Part shown: piece by piece, positions 56,381 through 64,000 of the stretch
Layout of the letters: every line of letters starts with the position of its first letter
Numbering within the stretch: position 1 is the first letter of the stretch
From: UBA9619 sp964630665
GTDB taxonomy: Bacteria; Pseudomonadota; Gammaproteobacteria; Arenicellales; UBA868
Assembly (NCBI GenBank): GCA_964630665.1
Contig: CAZVVN010000005.1
Coordinates: forward strand, 1 to 64,000
Length of the DNA: 64,000 nt
Reading direction: 5' to 3'
Notes under the pieces: model-generated
What the model was told of the DNA's origin: nothing
Databases searched by the model: none
What the model saw: the letters and a program-made list of their open reading frames with translations, nothing else
Program-made: the position numbers and the translations under genes

Positions 56381-57658
56381 GTGAACCAGACACTCAAATC
56401 CCTACGTGCCAGCCAGAATCCAGGACTGACAAGTGCCCGCGCCCGTGACGCTGCGGATCCTCTTTTGCAGATGCGGACGAACTTCGATCTCCCTGACGAC
56501 TTGATCTACCTGGACGGGAACTCCCTGGGGGCGATGCCCGTCAATGTCCCACAACGCCTGCAGCAGGCTGCACTTGACGGCTGGCGTACGGGTCTGATAC
56601 GCAGCTGGAACGCACGGAACTGGCACGAACTTCCTCTGCTACTTGGCAACCGGCTCGCCAAACTTATGGGTGCAGCGCCGGGCGAGGTTTTGATCGTGGA
56701 TTCCACATCGATCAACCTGTTTAAGCTGCTGTCCGCGGCACTGAAGCTGCGTCCCGACCGCCGGACGATCGTTTCCGAACAACAAAACTTCCCATCAGAT
56801 CTACACATCATTCAGGGCGCGATTGACCACTTCTATTCAGATCACCATCTTCTACTGGGCGGCGAGGATGACGATTCGGTCGTGGAGTTGATTACTGAAG
56901 ATACAGCGGTCGTGACCCTGACTCACATTAGTTACCGTACTGGCCTGATACGGGACATGCAGCGTATCACCGAAGCCGCTCACGCTTCCGGGGCACTGGT
57001 GATCTTTGATCTTGCTCATTCGCTCGGAGCAGTGCCTGTGGACCTAAATGCCAGCGCTGTCGACTTCGCTGTTGGCTGTACCTATAAGTACCTCAATGCG
57101 GGCCCCGGTGGCCCCGCCTACCTGTTCATCGCGGACCGCCACCTGCAGGGCGCCCAGAACCCCCTGACCGGCTGGCAAGGCCACGCCGACCCTTTCTCGT
57201 TCGACACAACTTACCTGGCAGCCGGCAGCATCGAAAAGTTTCGCTGCGGGACGCCAGCAATTCTGTCGTACATTGCCCTTGAAGAAAGCCTTGATATCTT
57301 TGAGAACATTGACTTTTCAACTGTGCGGCAAAAGTCCATCGACCTTACCGACTTCTTCATCGAACTCGTCGAATCGATGTGTCAAGGGCACGGGCTGACC
57401 CTGGCGAGCCCCCGAGACAGCAGTCGACGCGGCAGCCAGGTATGCTTTACTAGCATTCATGGCTGGCCGATCATGCAGGCCTTGATTGCTCATGGAGTAA
57501 TCGGTGATTTCCGTGCGCCAGACATCTTGCGTTTCGGCTTCGCGCCGCTCTACATCGGCTACGAGGATGTCTGGCTCGCTGTCGCTCTGCTTGCGGATAT
57601 TCTTGCCAGCGGCACCTGGGAGAATCCTATTTATGCAACCCGCAAGCTGGTGACATGA
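56381..57658 (+). CDS. kynU: Kynureninase
   Basis: PLP enzyme cleaving kynurenine to anthranilate and alanine. The PLP lysine is Lys236 in VGCTYKYLNAGPGGPAYLF. YLDGNSLGAMP at the N terminus and FDLAHSLGAVP before the lysine are typical. It has 425 residues from GTG 56381. With its two neighbours it completes tryptophan to anthranilate. Confidence 0.95.
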   Translation: MNQTLKSLRASQNPGLTSARARDAADPLLQMRTNFDLPDDLIYLDGNSLGAMPVNVPQRLQQAALDGWRTGLIRSWNARNWHELPLLLGNRLAKLMGAAPGEVLIVDSTSINLFKLLSAALKLRPDRRTIVSEQQNFPSDLHIIQGAIDHFYSDHHLLLGGEDDDSVVELITEDTAVVTLTHISYRTGLIRDMQRITEAAHASGALVIFDLAHSLGAVPVDLNASAVDFAVGCTYKYLNAGPGGPAYLFIADRHLQGAQNPLTGWQGHADPFSFDTTYLAAGSIEKFRCGTPAILSYIALEESLDIFENIDFSTVRQKSIDLTDFFIELVESMCQGHGLTLASPRDSSRRGSQVCFTSIHGWPIMQALIAHGVIGDFRAPDILRFGFAPLYIGYEDVWLAVALLADILASGTWENPIYATRKLVT

Positions 57659-57745
57659 CTACGGATCATCCCCACTATCTGTTCTATACAGCCTGGTTAA
57701 GAACTGTCTGAGCCGGCCCATCCTGACAGTAGAGCCTGAGAATTC

Positions 57746-58852
57746 ATGTCTGACCGCTACGGTATAGATCCGAACAACGGCTTTCTGCCCGGCACGGCTC
57801 CACTACGGGCACTCCCGCAAGCGTACGCGCAATGGGATGAGATCGCGGGCAGTCTTTCCGGGCTTCTTAACGCCCACTCGTTTCGTTCGACCGTAGAGGC
57901 CATGCCGGTCATTAGCAATATCACAGCACTGACGACCAGCGCTGAGCTCGAGCGGGCAATGCTTCTGCTGTCGTGTTTTGGTCACGCATTTGTCTGGGAG
58001 GATTATCAGTCGTCAGGCTATATACCACCCAGCATTGCTGTACCGTGGACACAAGTCGCAGGCAAATTGGCGCGCCCGCCTACTTTGGCCCACGCTTCTT
58101 TGGTCCTGCAGAACTGGCGGCTTCTTGATCCCGATGGTCCGGTAGCTCTGGGCAATATTGCCACGCTGATCCAGTTCCACGGCGGGCTGGATGAGTCCTG
58201 GTTCTATTTAGTGACCACCGAGATCGAGTCTACCGGGGCCGGGATTCTGAGAGAATTCGATACAATCTGTTCGGCCCTGATGGGCCCCGACCTCGACCGG
58301 GTCGCCGGGTCACTGCAGTCGGTTTGTGCGCTGCTAGGCCGGCTGAGAACCACATTGAACCGGATGTACGAACATTGCGATCCGTATATTTTCTACCATC
58401 GGGTACGCCCTTTCCTGGCCTCGTTCGAGGGAATTGAGTACCGGGGTTGCGACCCCCTTTCACGCGACTACTTTGGTGGCAGTGCCGCCCAGAGCTCCCT
58501 GCTGCAAGCGATAGATGCCATGTTCGGCATCAGTCATCATGAAGACAAAGCCCGCAGCTATCTGCAGAAGATGCGCAGTTACATGCCACAACGGCACGCC
58601 GCCTACATCACACAACTCGAGTCCCGACCTTCACTCGCTCGATCGACCCGCTCACATGCCGGCTGCCGCCGGGCGCTTGATTCCTGTATCGAGGCACTTG
58701 CTGAATTTCGCCAGGACCACCTCAAGATGGTTGCCAGGTACATTATGGCTCAATCCAGCCAGGCCGGTCCCGGGCATACCGGAACCGGCGGCACCGATCC
58801 CATGACCTTCCTCAGGCAGGTTACACAAGATACGCGCACCCCTGACCAATAG
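57746..58852 (+). CDS. Indoleamine 2,3-dioxygenase
   Basis: Heme dioxygenase opening the indole ring of tryptophan to N-formylkynurenine. The C-terminal half matches the eukaryotic IDO pattern: FGGSAAQSSLLQAIDAMFGI, LQKMRSYMPQRHAAYI and the proximal-heme segment EFRQDHLKMVARYIM with His325. It has 368 residues and no signal peptide. The family also contains PrnB-like enzymes, but the flanking formamidase and kynureninase argue for a true IDO. Most bacteria with this pathway use the unrelated-in-sequence tryptophan dioxygenase TDO instead. Confidence 0.88.
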   Translation: MSDRYGIDPNNGFLPGTAPLRALPQAYAQWDEIAGSLSGLLNAHSFRSTVEAMPVISNITALTTSAELERAMLLLSCFGHAFVWEDYQSSGYIPPSIAVPWTQVAGKLARPPTLAHASLVLQNWRLLDPDGPVALGNIATLIQFHGGLDESWFYLVTTEIESTGAGILREFDTICSALMGPDLDRVAGSLQSVCALLGRLRTTLNRMYEHCDPYIFYHRVRPFLASFEGIEYRGCDPLSRDYFGGSAAQSSLLQAIDAMFGISHHEDKARSYLQKMRSYMPQRHAAYITQLESRPSLARSTRSHAGCRRALDSCIEALAEFRQDHLKMVARYIMAQSSQAGPGHTGTGGTDPMTFLRQVTQDTRTPDQ

Positions 58853-58914
58853 CCGTTGCAAAGATTCCCGACACTATCTATCAACTGCCGATACCCACAA
58901 TCCCAGGCACAAAC

Positions 58915-58936
58915 TCAAATTCAAATTCAAATTCAA
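58915..58936 (+). repeat. Hexanucleotide tandem repeat (TCAAAT) in the leader of the aminotransferase gene
   Basis: 3.67 head-to-tail copies of TCAAAT end 5 bp before the ATG at 58942. They occupy the place where a Shine-Dalgarno sequence would be, and none is visible there. Changes in copy number would alter leader spacing or structure. Confidence 0.8.
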
Positions 58937-58941
58937 GCAAC

Positions 58942-60051
58942 ATGCAGCATAAATTTCCCGCACCCCGAATCGATGCCCTGCCTCTAATGGCCCCCCAAAT
59001 CCTGGCTGAGCCAGACAATGTGCCCACACCTGGTGCGATTCGACTCAATCTCAACGAAAGCCCGTTGCCACCTTCTCCCCGGGCAATCGCCGCGATGCGC
59101 GAAGCGATCCAATACAGCCACCGTTACCCGGATCATTCCTGCTCTGCTCTTGCCGAGATTATTTCCCACCGGACTGGTATCGACACCGGCCGGCTCGTGT
59201 TTGGCAACGGCAGTGGCGAAATGCTGGTCGCGGCGGCGGCTGTCGCCATACAACCCTCCGATCAGGCAGTACTGCCGCAGCCGACCTTCCCACCGGTAGG
59301 CAAGAACATTCAGCTCGCCGGGGGAGAAGTCGTACCCGTACCCGTCCTCGGTAACGGGGCTAACGATGTTTCGGCCATGATCGATGCAATTTCCGACAGA
59401 ACATCTCTGGTCTACCTGTGCACACCGAACAGTCCGACCGGCGGTTTGCTGGATCGCACCGAGCTGTGCCGGGCCTCGGACTCGGTGCCCGAGCGGTGCC
59501 TGCTGATGGTCGATGAGGCTTATCATGAGTTTGGGACCTGGGAAGGCGGTCCCGATGTGCTTTCCATCCTGGCCGGACGGAAAGGGCCCTGGGTCGTGAT
59601 ACGGACGTTCTCGAAGGCTTACGGATTGTCCGGAGTTCGACTTGGATACGCTATCTTGAGCGACGCCGGGCTTGCAACCGGATTTTCCAAGATGCGGTCT
59701 GGTTTTAACGTCAACCGGATCGCTTTAGCGGGGGCCTGCGCAGCGATGCAGGATCAGGAATACCTGAATCATGTTCTTGAACAAGTCAGTACAGAAAGAG
59801 ACCGGCTAGCGATGTGCATGACAGCGCTGGGCCTGTCCGTTTTTCCGTCAGCCGCCAATTTCGTACTAGCCCGGACGAACACCCCGGCACAACCGCTGGC
59901 GGATCACCTGGCAACGCACAATATCCTGATTCAGGCGCTGTCCTGGCCCGACGAAGTGGGATCAATCCGCGTTACCGCTGGAACCCGCGAACACAATGAC
60001 GCATTCCTGGCAGTTCTGGAGGATTATCTCCGCCAGGATGCTATTTCCTGA
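58942..60051 (+). CDS. HisC-like class I/II aminotransferase
   Basis: A 369-residue PLP aminotransferase. The PLP lysine is in IRTFSKAYGLSGVRLGY, with LNLNESPLPPSP at the N terminus and CTPNSPTGG in the middle, the histidinol-phosphate/aromatic aminotransferase pattern. No other his genes are near. The surroundings suggest an amino-acid catabolic role, for example aromatic transamination, rather than histidine synthesis. This is inference. Confidence 0.85.
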   Translation: MQHKFPAPRIDALPLMAPQILAEPDNVPTPGAIRLNLNESPLPPSPRAIAAMREAIQYSHRYPDHSCSALAEIISHRTGIDTGRLVFGNGSGEMLVAAAAVAIQPSDQAVLPQPTFPPVGKNIQLAGGEVVPVPVLGNGANDVSAMIDAISDRTSLVYLCTPNSPTGGLLDRTELCRASDSVPERCLLMVDEAYHEFGTWEGGPDVLSILAGRKGPWVVIRTFSKAYGLSGVRLGYAILSDAGLATGFSKMRSGFNVNRIALAGACAAMQDQEYLNHVLEQVSTERDRLAMCMTALGLSVFPSAANFVLARTNTPAQPLADHLATHNILIQALSWPDEVGSIRVTAGTREHNDAFLAVLEDYLRQDAIS

Positions 60052-60112
60052 AGCCTGGCGCAAAGCTGCCAGGGTAGACGACACCAGCATTAGCTAATCA
60101 AATATTTTCGTT

Positions 60113-61126
60113 ATGCCGGCCAACAGGGATTCAAACAACAAGAAAGTTATCGTTCACATCAAGAACAACCGATCGGGGGAACCCGTCTTCCGAACGACCC
60201 CTGAACGGCTAGAGCGAGCAATGGCTCGCCACCCGCTGACTGCGGGTCGTGTTGATGTACGCATTGATTGGGACCTCGATCATTTCGACCAGTCCATGTG
60301 CGACGCCGAAGTACTCATGACCTGGGACCTGCCGACCAGAAACCTCCGGGCCAGAGCTCCGAAACTTCGTTGGGTCCATATCATTGGCGCGGGTATCGAA
60401 CACCTTGCCCCGCTGGACTGGCTGCCAGCCGGCATGAAAATGACCAACAGTTCAGGCATCCACGCAGAGAAGACCCGGGAATATGTCGGGATGGCGTTGC
60501 ACATGCTCAACTGCCACGTACCAAAATTTGTGACCGATCAGCGTTTCGGTCGCTGGGACGCCCTCTATAGCACTCCCATCGCCGGAAAGATCGTCGCAGT
60601 CATCGGAGTCGGCAAAATGGGCAGCGTCACCGCCTCGGTCGGGCGCTCGATGGGCTTACGGGTTCTTGGTATCCGGCGCAGCGGGCGTCCTTCCCGTTAC
60701 GTAGACCGAATGTACACCCCTGAACATCTTGAAACAGTACTTGGAGAAGCTGATTTCGTGATTCTTAACATGCCGCTGACAACCCAGACGGAAGGGATAA
60801 TCGGCGCAAAACAGATCGCCGCTATGCGCCCGGGTGCGGGGCTCATCAACCTGGCCCGCGGCCGGGTGGTCGATCAGCAGGCCCTGATATCAGCACTCGA
60901 GCGCGGCCGGCTTGGCGGTGCGATCCTCGATGTGGCAGACCCCGAACCGTTGCCGAGCGACTCACCACTCTGGAATACGCCAAATCTGATCATCACGCCC
61001 CACGTGTCTTCTGATGACGACGTGTCCTATACCGACCTCACTCTGGATCTTCTGTTTCACAATCTTGGCCGATTCATGCTGGGCAAAACACTCAAGAACA
61101 CAGTCAGACCGCGCCTTGGTTATTGA
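60113..61126 (+). CDS. D-isomer-specific 2-hydroxyacid dehydrogenase
   Basis: NAD(P)-dependent dehydrogenase of 337 residues. The nucleotide-binding motif is VIGVGKMGSV. The catalytic Arg is in INLARGRVVDQQAL, the Glu in DVADPEPLP and the His in ITPHVSSD. Paired with the aminotransferase 61 bp upstream, it could reduce the 2-oxo acid produced there. The substrate is not determinable. Confidence 0.88.
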   Translation: MPANRDSNNKKVIVHIKNNRSGEPVFRTTPERLERAMARHPLTAGRVDVRIDWDLDHFDQSMCDAEVLMTWDLPTRNLRARAPKLRWVHIIGAGIEHLAPLDWLPAGMKMTNSSGIHAEKTREYVGMALHMLNCHVPKFVTDQRFGRWDALYSTPIAGKIVAVIGVGKMGSVTASVGRSMGLRVLGIRRSGRPSRYVDRMYTPEHLETVLGEADFVILNMPLTTQTEGIIGAKQIAAMRPGAGLINLARGRVVDQQALISALERGRLGGAILDVADPEPLPSDSPLWNTPNLIITPHVSSDDDVSYTDLTLDLLFHNLGRFMLGKTLKNTVRPRLGY

Positions 61127-61148
61127 CTTTTCAACAACGCCGCCTGTT

Positions 61149-61856
61149 TCAACTCAACAACCAACCACCGTCCACGTCTACCGTAGTGCCAGTAACGAAA
61201 TCGTTGCGGATGGTGAAGAGCACACCCTGCGCGACTTCATCAGCTGTCCCGGCACGCGGGATCGGATGAGCCGCTGTTGCGCTTTCGAGTTTGTTGGTGC
61301 GTTGTTCTCCGAGCGACCCGAACATCGGCGTGTCGATGATACCCGGAGACACAACATTGATCCTACGCGGTGCAAGTTCCTGCGCCAAAGCGCGGCAGAA
61401 GGCTTCCACAGCACCGCCAACAGAGCTCAGCGCGACCTGCCCCGGCTTGGTTCTGCGTGCCGGCGCACCACTGATCAGCACGATGACACCCTTTTCGGTC
61501 ATGTGTGGGACGCCCAGCCGGACGCTGTTGGTATAACCCCACAGTTTCGCGAAAGACCCTTGGTAGGCATCTAACTCCATCTCCAGAAACGGCCCCGCAG
61601 CTCTTGCACCTCCGGTGGCCGCACAAACCAGGATGTCGAACGGCGCTTGATCGGAAAACAGCCCCGACAGCGCGTCGCGGTCCAGAACATCGCAGGCCCG
61701 TAGCTCAATACCAGGAGTGAGACCGTCCAGCGCCTTGCCGGGATCGCGGCTGGCTGCAACGACCGAGGCACCAGCTGCTGCGAGCTGATTAGCCGTCGCC
61801 AGGCCGATGCCTGAGGTTCCGCCAAGAACCAGAGCTTTCCTTCGTGATATCTGCAT
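61149..61856 (-). CDS. Atypical SDR-family protein lacking the Tyr-x3-Lys catalytic pair
   Basis: A 235-residue Rossmann protein. The cofactor motif is GGTSGIG. NVVSPGIIDTP and the C-terminal VDGGWLL are normal for classical SDRs. Where the catalytic Y-x-x-x-K should stand (before AVEAFCRALAQELA), the sequence is ALSSVGG, so both Tyr and Lys are missing, while the upstream Ser is kept in LISGAPA. Some SDR subfamilies naturally look like this. Activity by the usual mechanism is unlikely. It is convergent with the 2-hydroxyacid dehydrogenase. Confidence 0.85.
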   Translation of the reverse strand: MQISRRKALVLGGTSGIGLATANQLAAAGASVVAASRDPGKALDGLTPGIELRACDVLDRDALSGLFSDQAPFDILVCAATGGARAAGPFLEMELDAYQGSFAKLWGYTNSVRLGVPHMTEKGVIVLISGAPARRTKPGQVALSSVGGAVEAFCRALAQELAPRRINVVSPGIIDTPMFGSLGEQRTNKLESATAAHPIPRAGTADEVAQGVLFTIRNDFVTGTTVDVDGGWLLS

Positions 61857-61941
61857 GATGTTTTGCCTTCTTCGGTGTCTGATGAAATGCAGTTGCTACT
61901 ACTTGGTCAGTAAATTTTACGCCAGGCGATCGCCAAATGAG

Positions 61942-63078
61942 TCAGCAACCTACCAGCGTGCCAAACTTTCTAAGCGCTTTCTCCGAGAGTATCAAGCCAA
62001 GGCCAGGATCCGGATTGAGTGTCAGCCAGCCGTCCCGAATCGTTGGCGGGTTCTCGAACAATTCAGCCTGCAGTGGGTCGCGCTCCGGATCCGTGAATGA
62101 CTCGACGATAAAGCCGGACGGGCTCGAAGCGACCAAAGGCGCATGGATGAAGCAATCGTGGTGGGGTGCGATCTGAACATGGTTCATCTCACAAAGGGCT
62201 GCCAATTTGCGCCCGTGAGTGAACCCGCCGAACATTGTGCAGTCAAATTGGAGTATCTGGATAGCTTGTTCTTCGATCAGTGCCCGGCAGCCATAACTGG
62301 TCAATTCGCTCTCACCGGCCGACAGGGGAATACTCGTTCGCTGGGAGAGCAGTTTCAACTCGCGTCGGTCATCCTGCCAGCGCACTGGTTCTTCGAGCCA
62401 GCGTGGCCGAACGTGGGCCATTCGGTGAGCAGCATCGGTCGCAGTTTGAAGATCCCATGCCCGGTTTGCGTCGACCATTAGATCCCGCTCCTGCCCTATA
62501 ACCTCGCGCACAATCTCCAACCGCTCGATGTCTTCTGCAACAGATAACCCACCTACCTTGGCCTTAAAGCCCCGGTGCCCCTGGTCCTTCAGAGCCTGGA
62601 TCTCATCCCGCAACTCGGCCTCGTCCTTGCCATCTCGGTAGTAGGCACAAGTTACGTAACAGGGCACCCGGTCACGGTAGCCGCCAAACAACTGGTATAG
62701 CGGCAGCCCTGCCGTTTTACCGATGATATCCCAGCAGGCAAGGTCGACAGCGGCCGATATCTTTAGCAAAGCATCCCGACTCCAGCCCTTCTCGTGGGCC
62801 AGGCGTTTGGCCGTGAGTGAGAAGAGTTTTTCGTAGACACGTTCCGGTGAAAGCGGATCACATCCCACGACCTCGGCCATGACGCCCGATTTGATCGCAT
62901 TGACCACAGGTTCAACGGTGCTGTAGCAGGTGGCGAGACCGAACCCGCAGACCCCTTCATCGGTCTGAAGGCGGACCAGCAGTTCGTTAGCCCGCGGCAC
63001 GATAAAATGACTGACCCAGTGTGGCCTGTGGTCTTCTGGTGCCTGCAATATAGATGTTTCGACTTTGCTTATGCGCAC
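61942..63078 (-). CDS. Mandelate racemase/muconate lactonizing enzyme family protein
   Basis: Enolase-superfamily enzyme of 378 residues. The first acid/base Lys is in FKAKVGG. Metal ligands are Asp in MVDANRAW, Glu in WLEEPV and Glu in LSAGESEL. The second acid/base His is in QIAPHHDCF. This Lys plus His pairing is the mandelate-racemase or sugar-acid dehydratase type. The substrate is unknown. Confidence 0.9.
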   Translation of the reverse strand: MRISKVETSILQAPEDHRPHWVSHFIVPRANELLVRLQTDEGVCGFGLATCYSTVEPVVNAIKSGVMAEVVGCDPLSPERVYEKLFSLTAKRLAHEKGWSRDALLKISAAVDLACWDIIGKTAGLPLYQLFGGYRDRVPCYVTCAYYRDGKDEAELRDEIQALKDQGHRGFKAKVGGLSVAEDIERLEIVREVIGQERDLMVDANRAWDLQTATDAAHRMAHVRPRWLEEPVRWQDDRRELKLLSQRTSIPLSAGESELTSYGCRALIEEQAIQILQFDCTMFGGFTHGRKLAALCEMNHVQIAPHHDCFIHAPLVASSPSGFIVESFTDPERDPLQAELFENPPTIRDGWLTLNPDPGLGLILSEKALRKFGTLVGC

Positions 63079-63167
63079 ATTATTTACTGTTCTATCTGAC
63101 TTTCTGTGAACCCGACCAGGTGGCCCGGATAGCCGGTTTCGGCGAACGGGGGAAGCCGGGGATCAGC

Positions 63168-64000
63168 CTAATGCAAAGCACTACATGCCGCAATGATCGA
63201 TTCCGTATCCAGCTGGTGTTCGCGGTAAAGTTCGGTCAGGGTACCGGATTCCCCGTATCGCTCAACACCCATCGTCCGAACGCTGTGTCCGTGAACCGAA
63301 CCGAACCAGCTTAGCACGCTAGGGTGCCCGTCGACGACCGTCACGATCCGGGCATCTTTTTCAAGCACCTTCAACAGCCGTTCTACCGGCGCTTCAACGT
63401 CGTTTTTCCCGAGCTGACGCCTGCGCTGTCCCTCGAGCCAGCCCCGGTACAGCCGCTCCGACGAGGTGACCGCCAGCAGGCCTACCGATTGATTGCCTTC
63501 CAAAAGGGCCTTGTGGGCTTCAATCATCTGAGGCGCAACCGCACCGGTATAGGCCAGCACCAGTTTGCAGCCTTTCTCTGGCCGGTACAGCCAGTAAGCA
63601 CCATCCAAAATATCGCCCGCTAGATCCGTATCAATAACTCTTGCCGGTTGCTCAATTTGCCTGGTCGTCAGGCGTAGATAAACCGAACCGCCATTCTGAT
63701 CGCCCAGTAGGTCAGCATCCTCCGGTGCAGTCCCATCCCGCTGAAGAAAATCGAAGGCCCAACGCATGATCACCGCCAATTCATCAGCAAAAGCGGGTTC
63801 AAACGATGCCAGGCCGGGTTTGCTCAGTCCGATCAAGGGCGTTCCAATCGATTGATGAGCGCCACCCTCGGGCGCCAGAGAAATTCCTGATGGGGTCCCC
63901 ACCAGGATAAAGCGGGCGTCCTGATAGCAAGCGTAGTTCAGTGCATCGAGACCTCTTTCTATAAACGGATCGTAAATTGTGCCTACCGGAAGAAGTCGTT
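63168..64000 (-). CDS. Homodimeric 2-oxoacid (pyruvate) dehydrogenase E1, C-terminal part; start beyond window
   Basis: About 277 C-terminal residues of a transketolase-like TPP enzyme. The visible part reads VGTIYDPFIERGLDALNYAC, TPSGISLAPEGGAHQS, ASFEPAFADELAVIMRWAF and GSVYLRLTTRQIEQP. This is the AceE-type homodimeric pyruvate dehydrogenase pattern, including the His-containing SLAPEGGAHQS loop. The ATP-free TPP half lies to the right of 64000. No E2 or E3 gene is in the window. It may be a paralogue for another 2-oxo acid. Confidence 0.82.
   Translation of the reverse strand, partial: RLLPVGTIYDPFIERGLDALNYACYQDARFILVGTPSGISLAPEGGAHQSIGTPLIGLSKPGLASFEPAFADELAVIMRWAFDFLQRDGTAPEDADLLGDQNGGSVYLRLTTRQIEQPARVIDTDLAGDILDGAYWLYRPEKGCKLVLAYTGAVAPQMIEAHKALLEGNQSVGLLAVTSSERLYRGWLEGQRRRQLGKNDVEAPVERLLKVLEKDARIVTVVDGHPSVLSWFGSVHGHSVRTMGVERYGESGTLTELYREHQLDTESIIAACSALH

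Noticed and set aside
58915..58936. CRISPR-like repeat
   Set aside because: The units are six bases, contiguous and without spacers.

Overview
The window is chromosomal DNA of a gammaproteobacterium, probably an uncultivated marine-type lineage (inference). The evidence is gene order: ndk-rlmN-pilF-rodZ-hisS-yfgM-bamB-der, yajC-secD-secF next to tgt-queA, nrdR-ribD-ribE-ribBA-nusB-thiL-pgpA, suhB/trmJ and guaB-guaA-tadA are gammaproteobacterial arrangements. Most of the sequence is moderately GC-rich. One block, about 5224-6580, is only about one third G+C.

Layout. 1-3466: almost all of an indolepyruvate ferredoxin oxidoreductase gene, divergent from a GlxA/AraC-type regulator. 4723-9648: guaB-guaA-tadA, split between guaA and tadA by the AT-rich block. 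9742-12904: a small exported protein, xseA and der. 12985-22496: a long leftward housekeeping block (bamB, yfgM, hisS, rodZ, pilF, rlmN, ndk, mtaB, iscA, trmJ). 22643-26463: suhB, mutS, fdxA. 26509-37925: yajQ, then pgpA-thiL-nusB-ribBA-ribE-ribD-nrdR-secF-secD-yajC-tgt-queA. 38098-42287: accessory enzymes, tRNA-Leu(CAA) and a decayed Omp85-family gene. 42370-50275: VOC protein, DapA-like aldolase, yciB, bolA and the glycine cleavage operon gcvT-gcvH-gcvP-lipA. 50312-55204: a PLP C-S lyase, an HNH protein, an MFS transporter and a double-ATPase ABC protein. 55490-58852: a tryptophan-to-anthranilate operon of kynurenine formamidase, kynureninase and an indoleamine 2,3-dioxygenase. 58942-64000: an aminotransferase, a 2-hydroxyacid dehydrogenase, an atypical SDR, an enolase-superfamily enzyme and the C-terminal part of a 2-oxoacid dehydrogenase E1.

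The most unusual structure is at the 3' end of guaA. The last 20 bp of guaA (6583-6602) recur 799 bp away at 5784-5803 (18 of 20 identical). A third, diverged copy lies at 5224-5243, exactly where normal base composition resumes before tadA. The copies delimit two cassette-like units of 799 and 560 bp. Each unit holds one leftward ORF (a HAD phosphatase; a GFA-family zinc protein) and a 150-160 bp AT-rich tail. Each ORF starts on the stop codon of the guaA-like repeat (ATGA and TAGTG overlaps). This looks like stepwise or modular insertion of promoterless genes that are read from the guaBA operon. No recombinase gene lies in the block.

Several conserved clusters are missing exactly one or a few members: ispG between rodZ and hisS, ribH between ribBA and nusB, iscRSU next to iscA. 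Non-ATG starts (TTG, GTG) are common. guaB appears to be leaderless, and mtaB starts directly after an intrinsic terminator.
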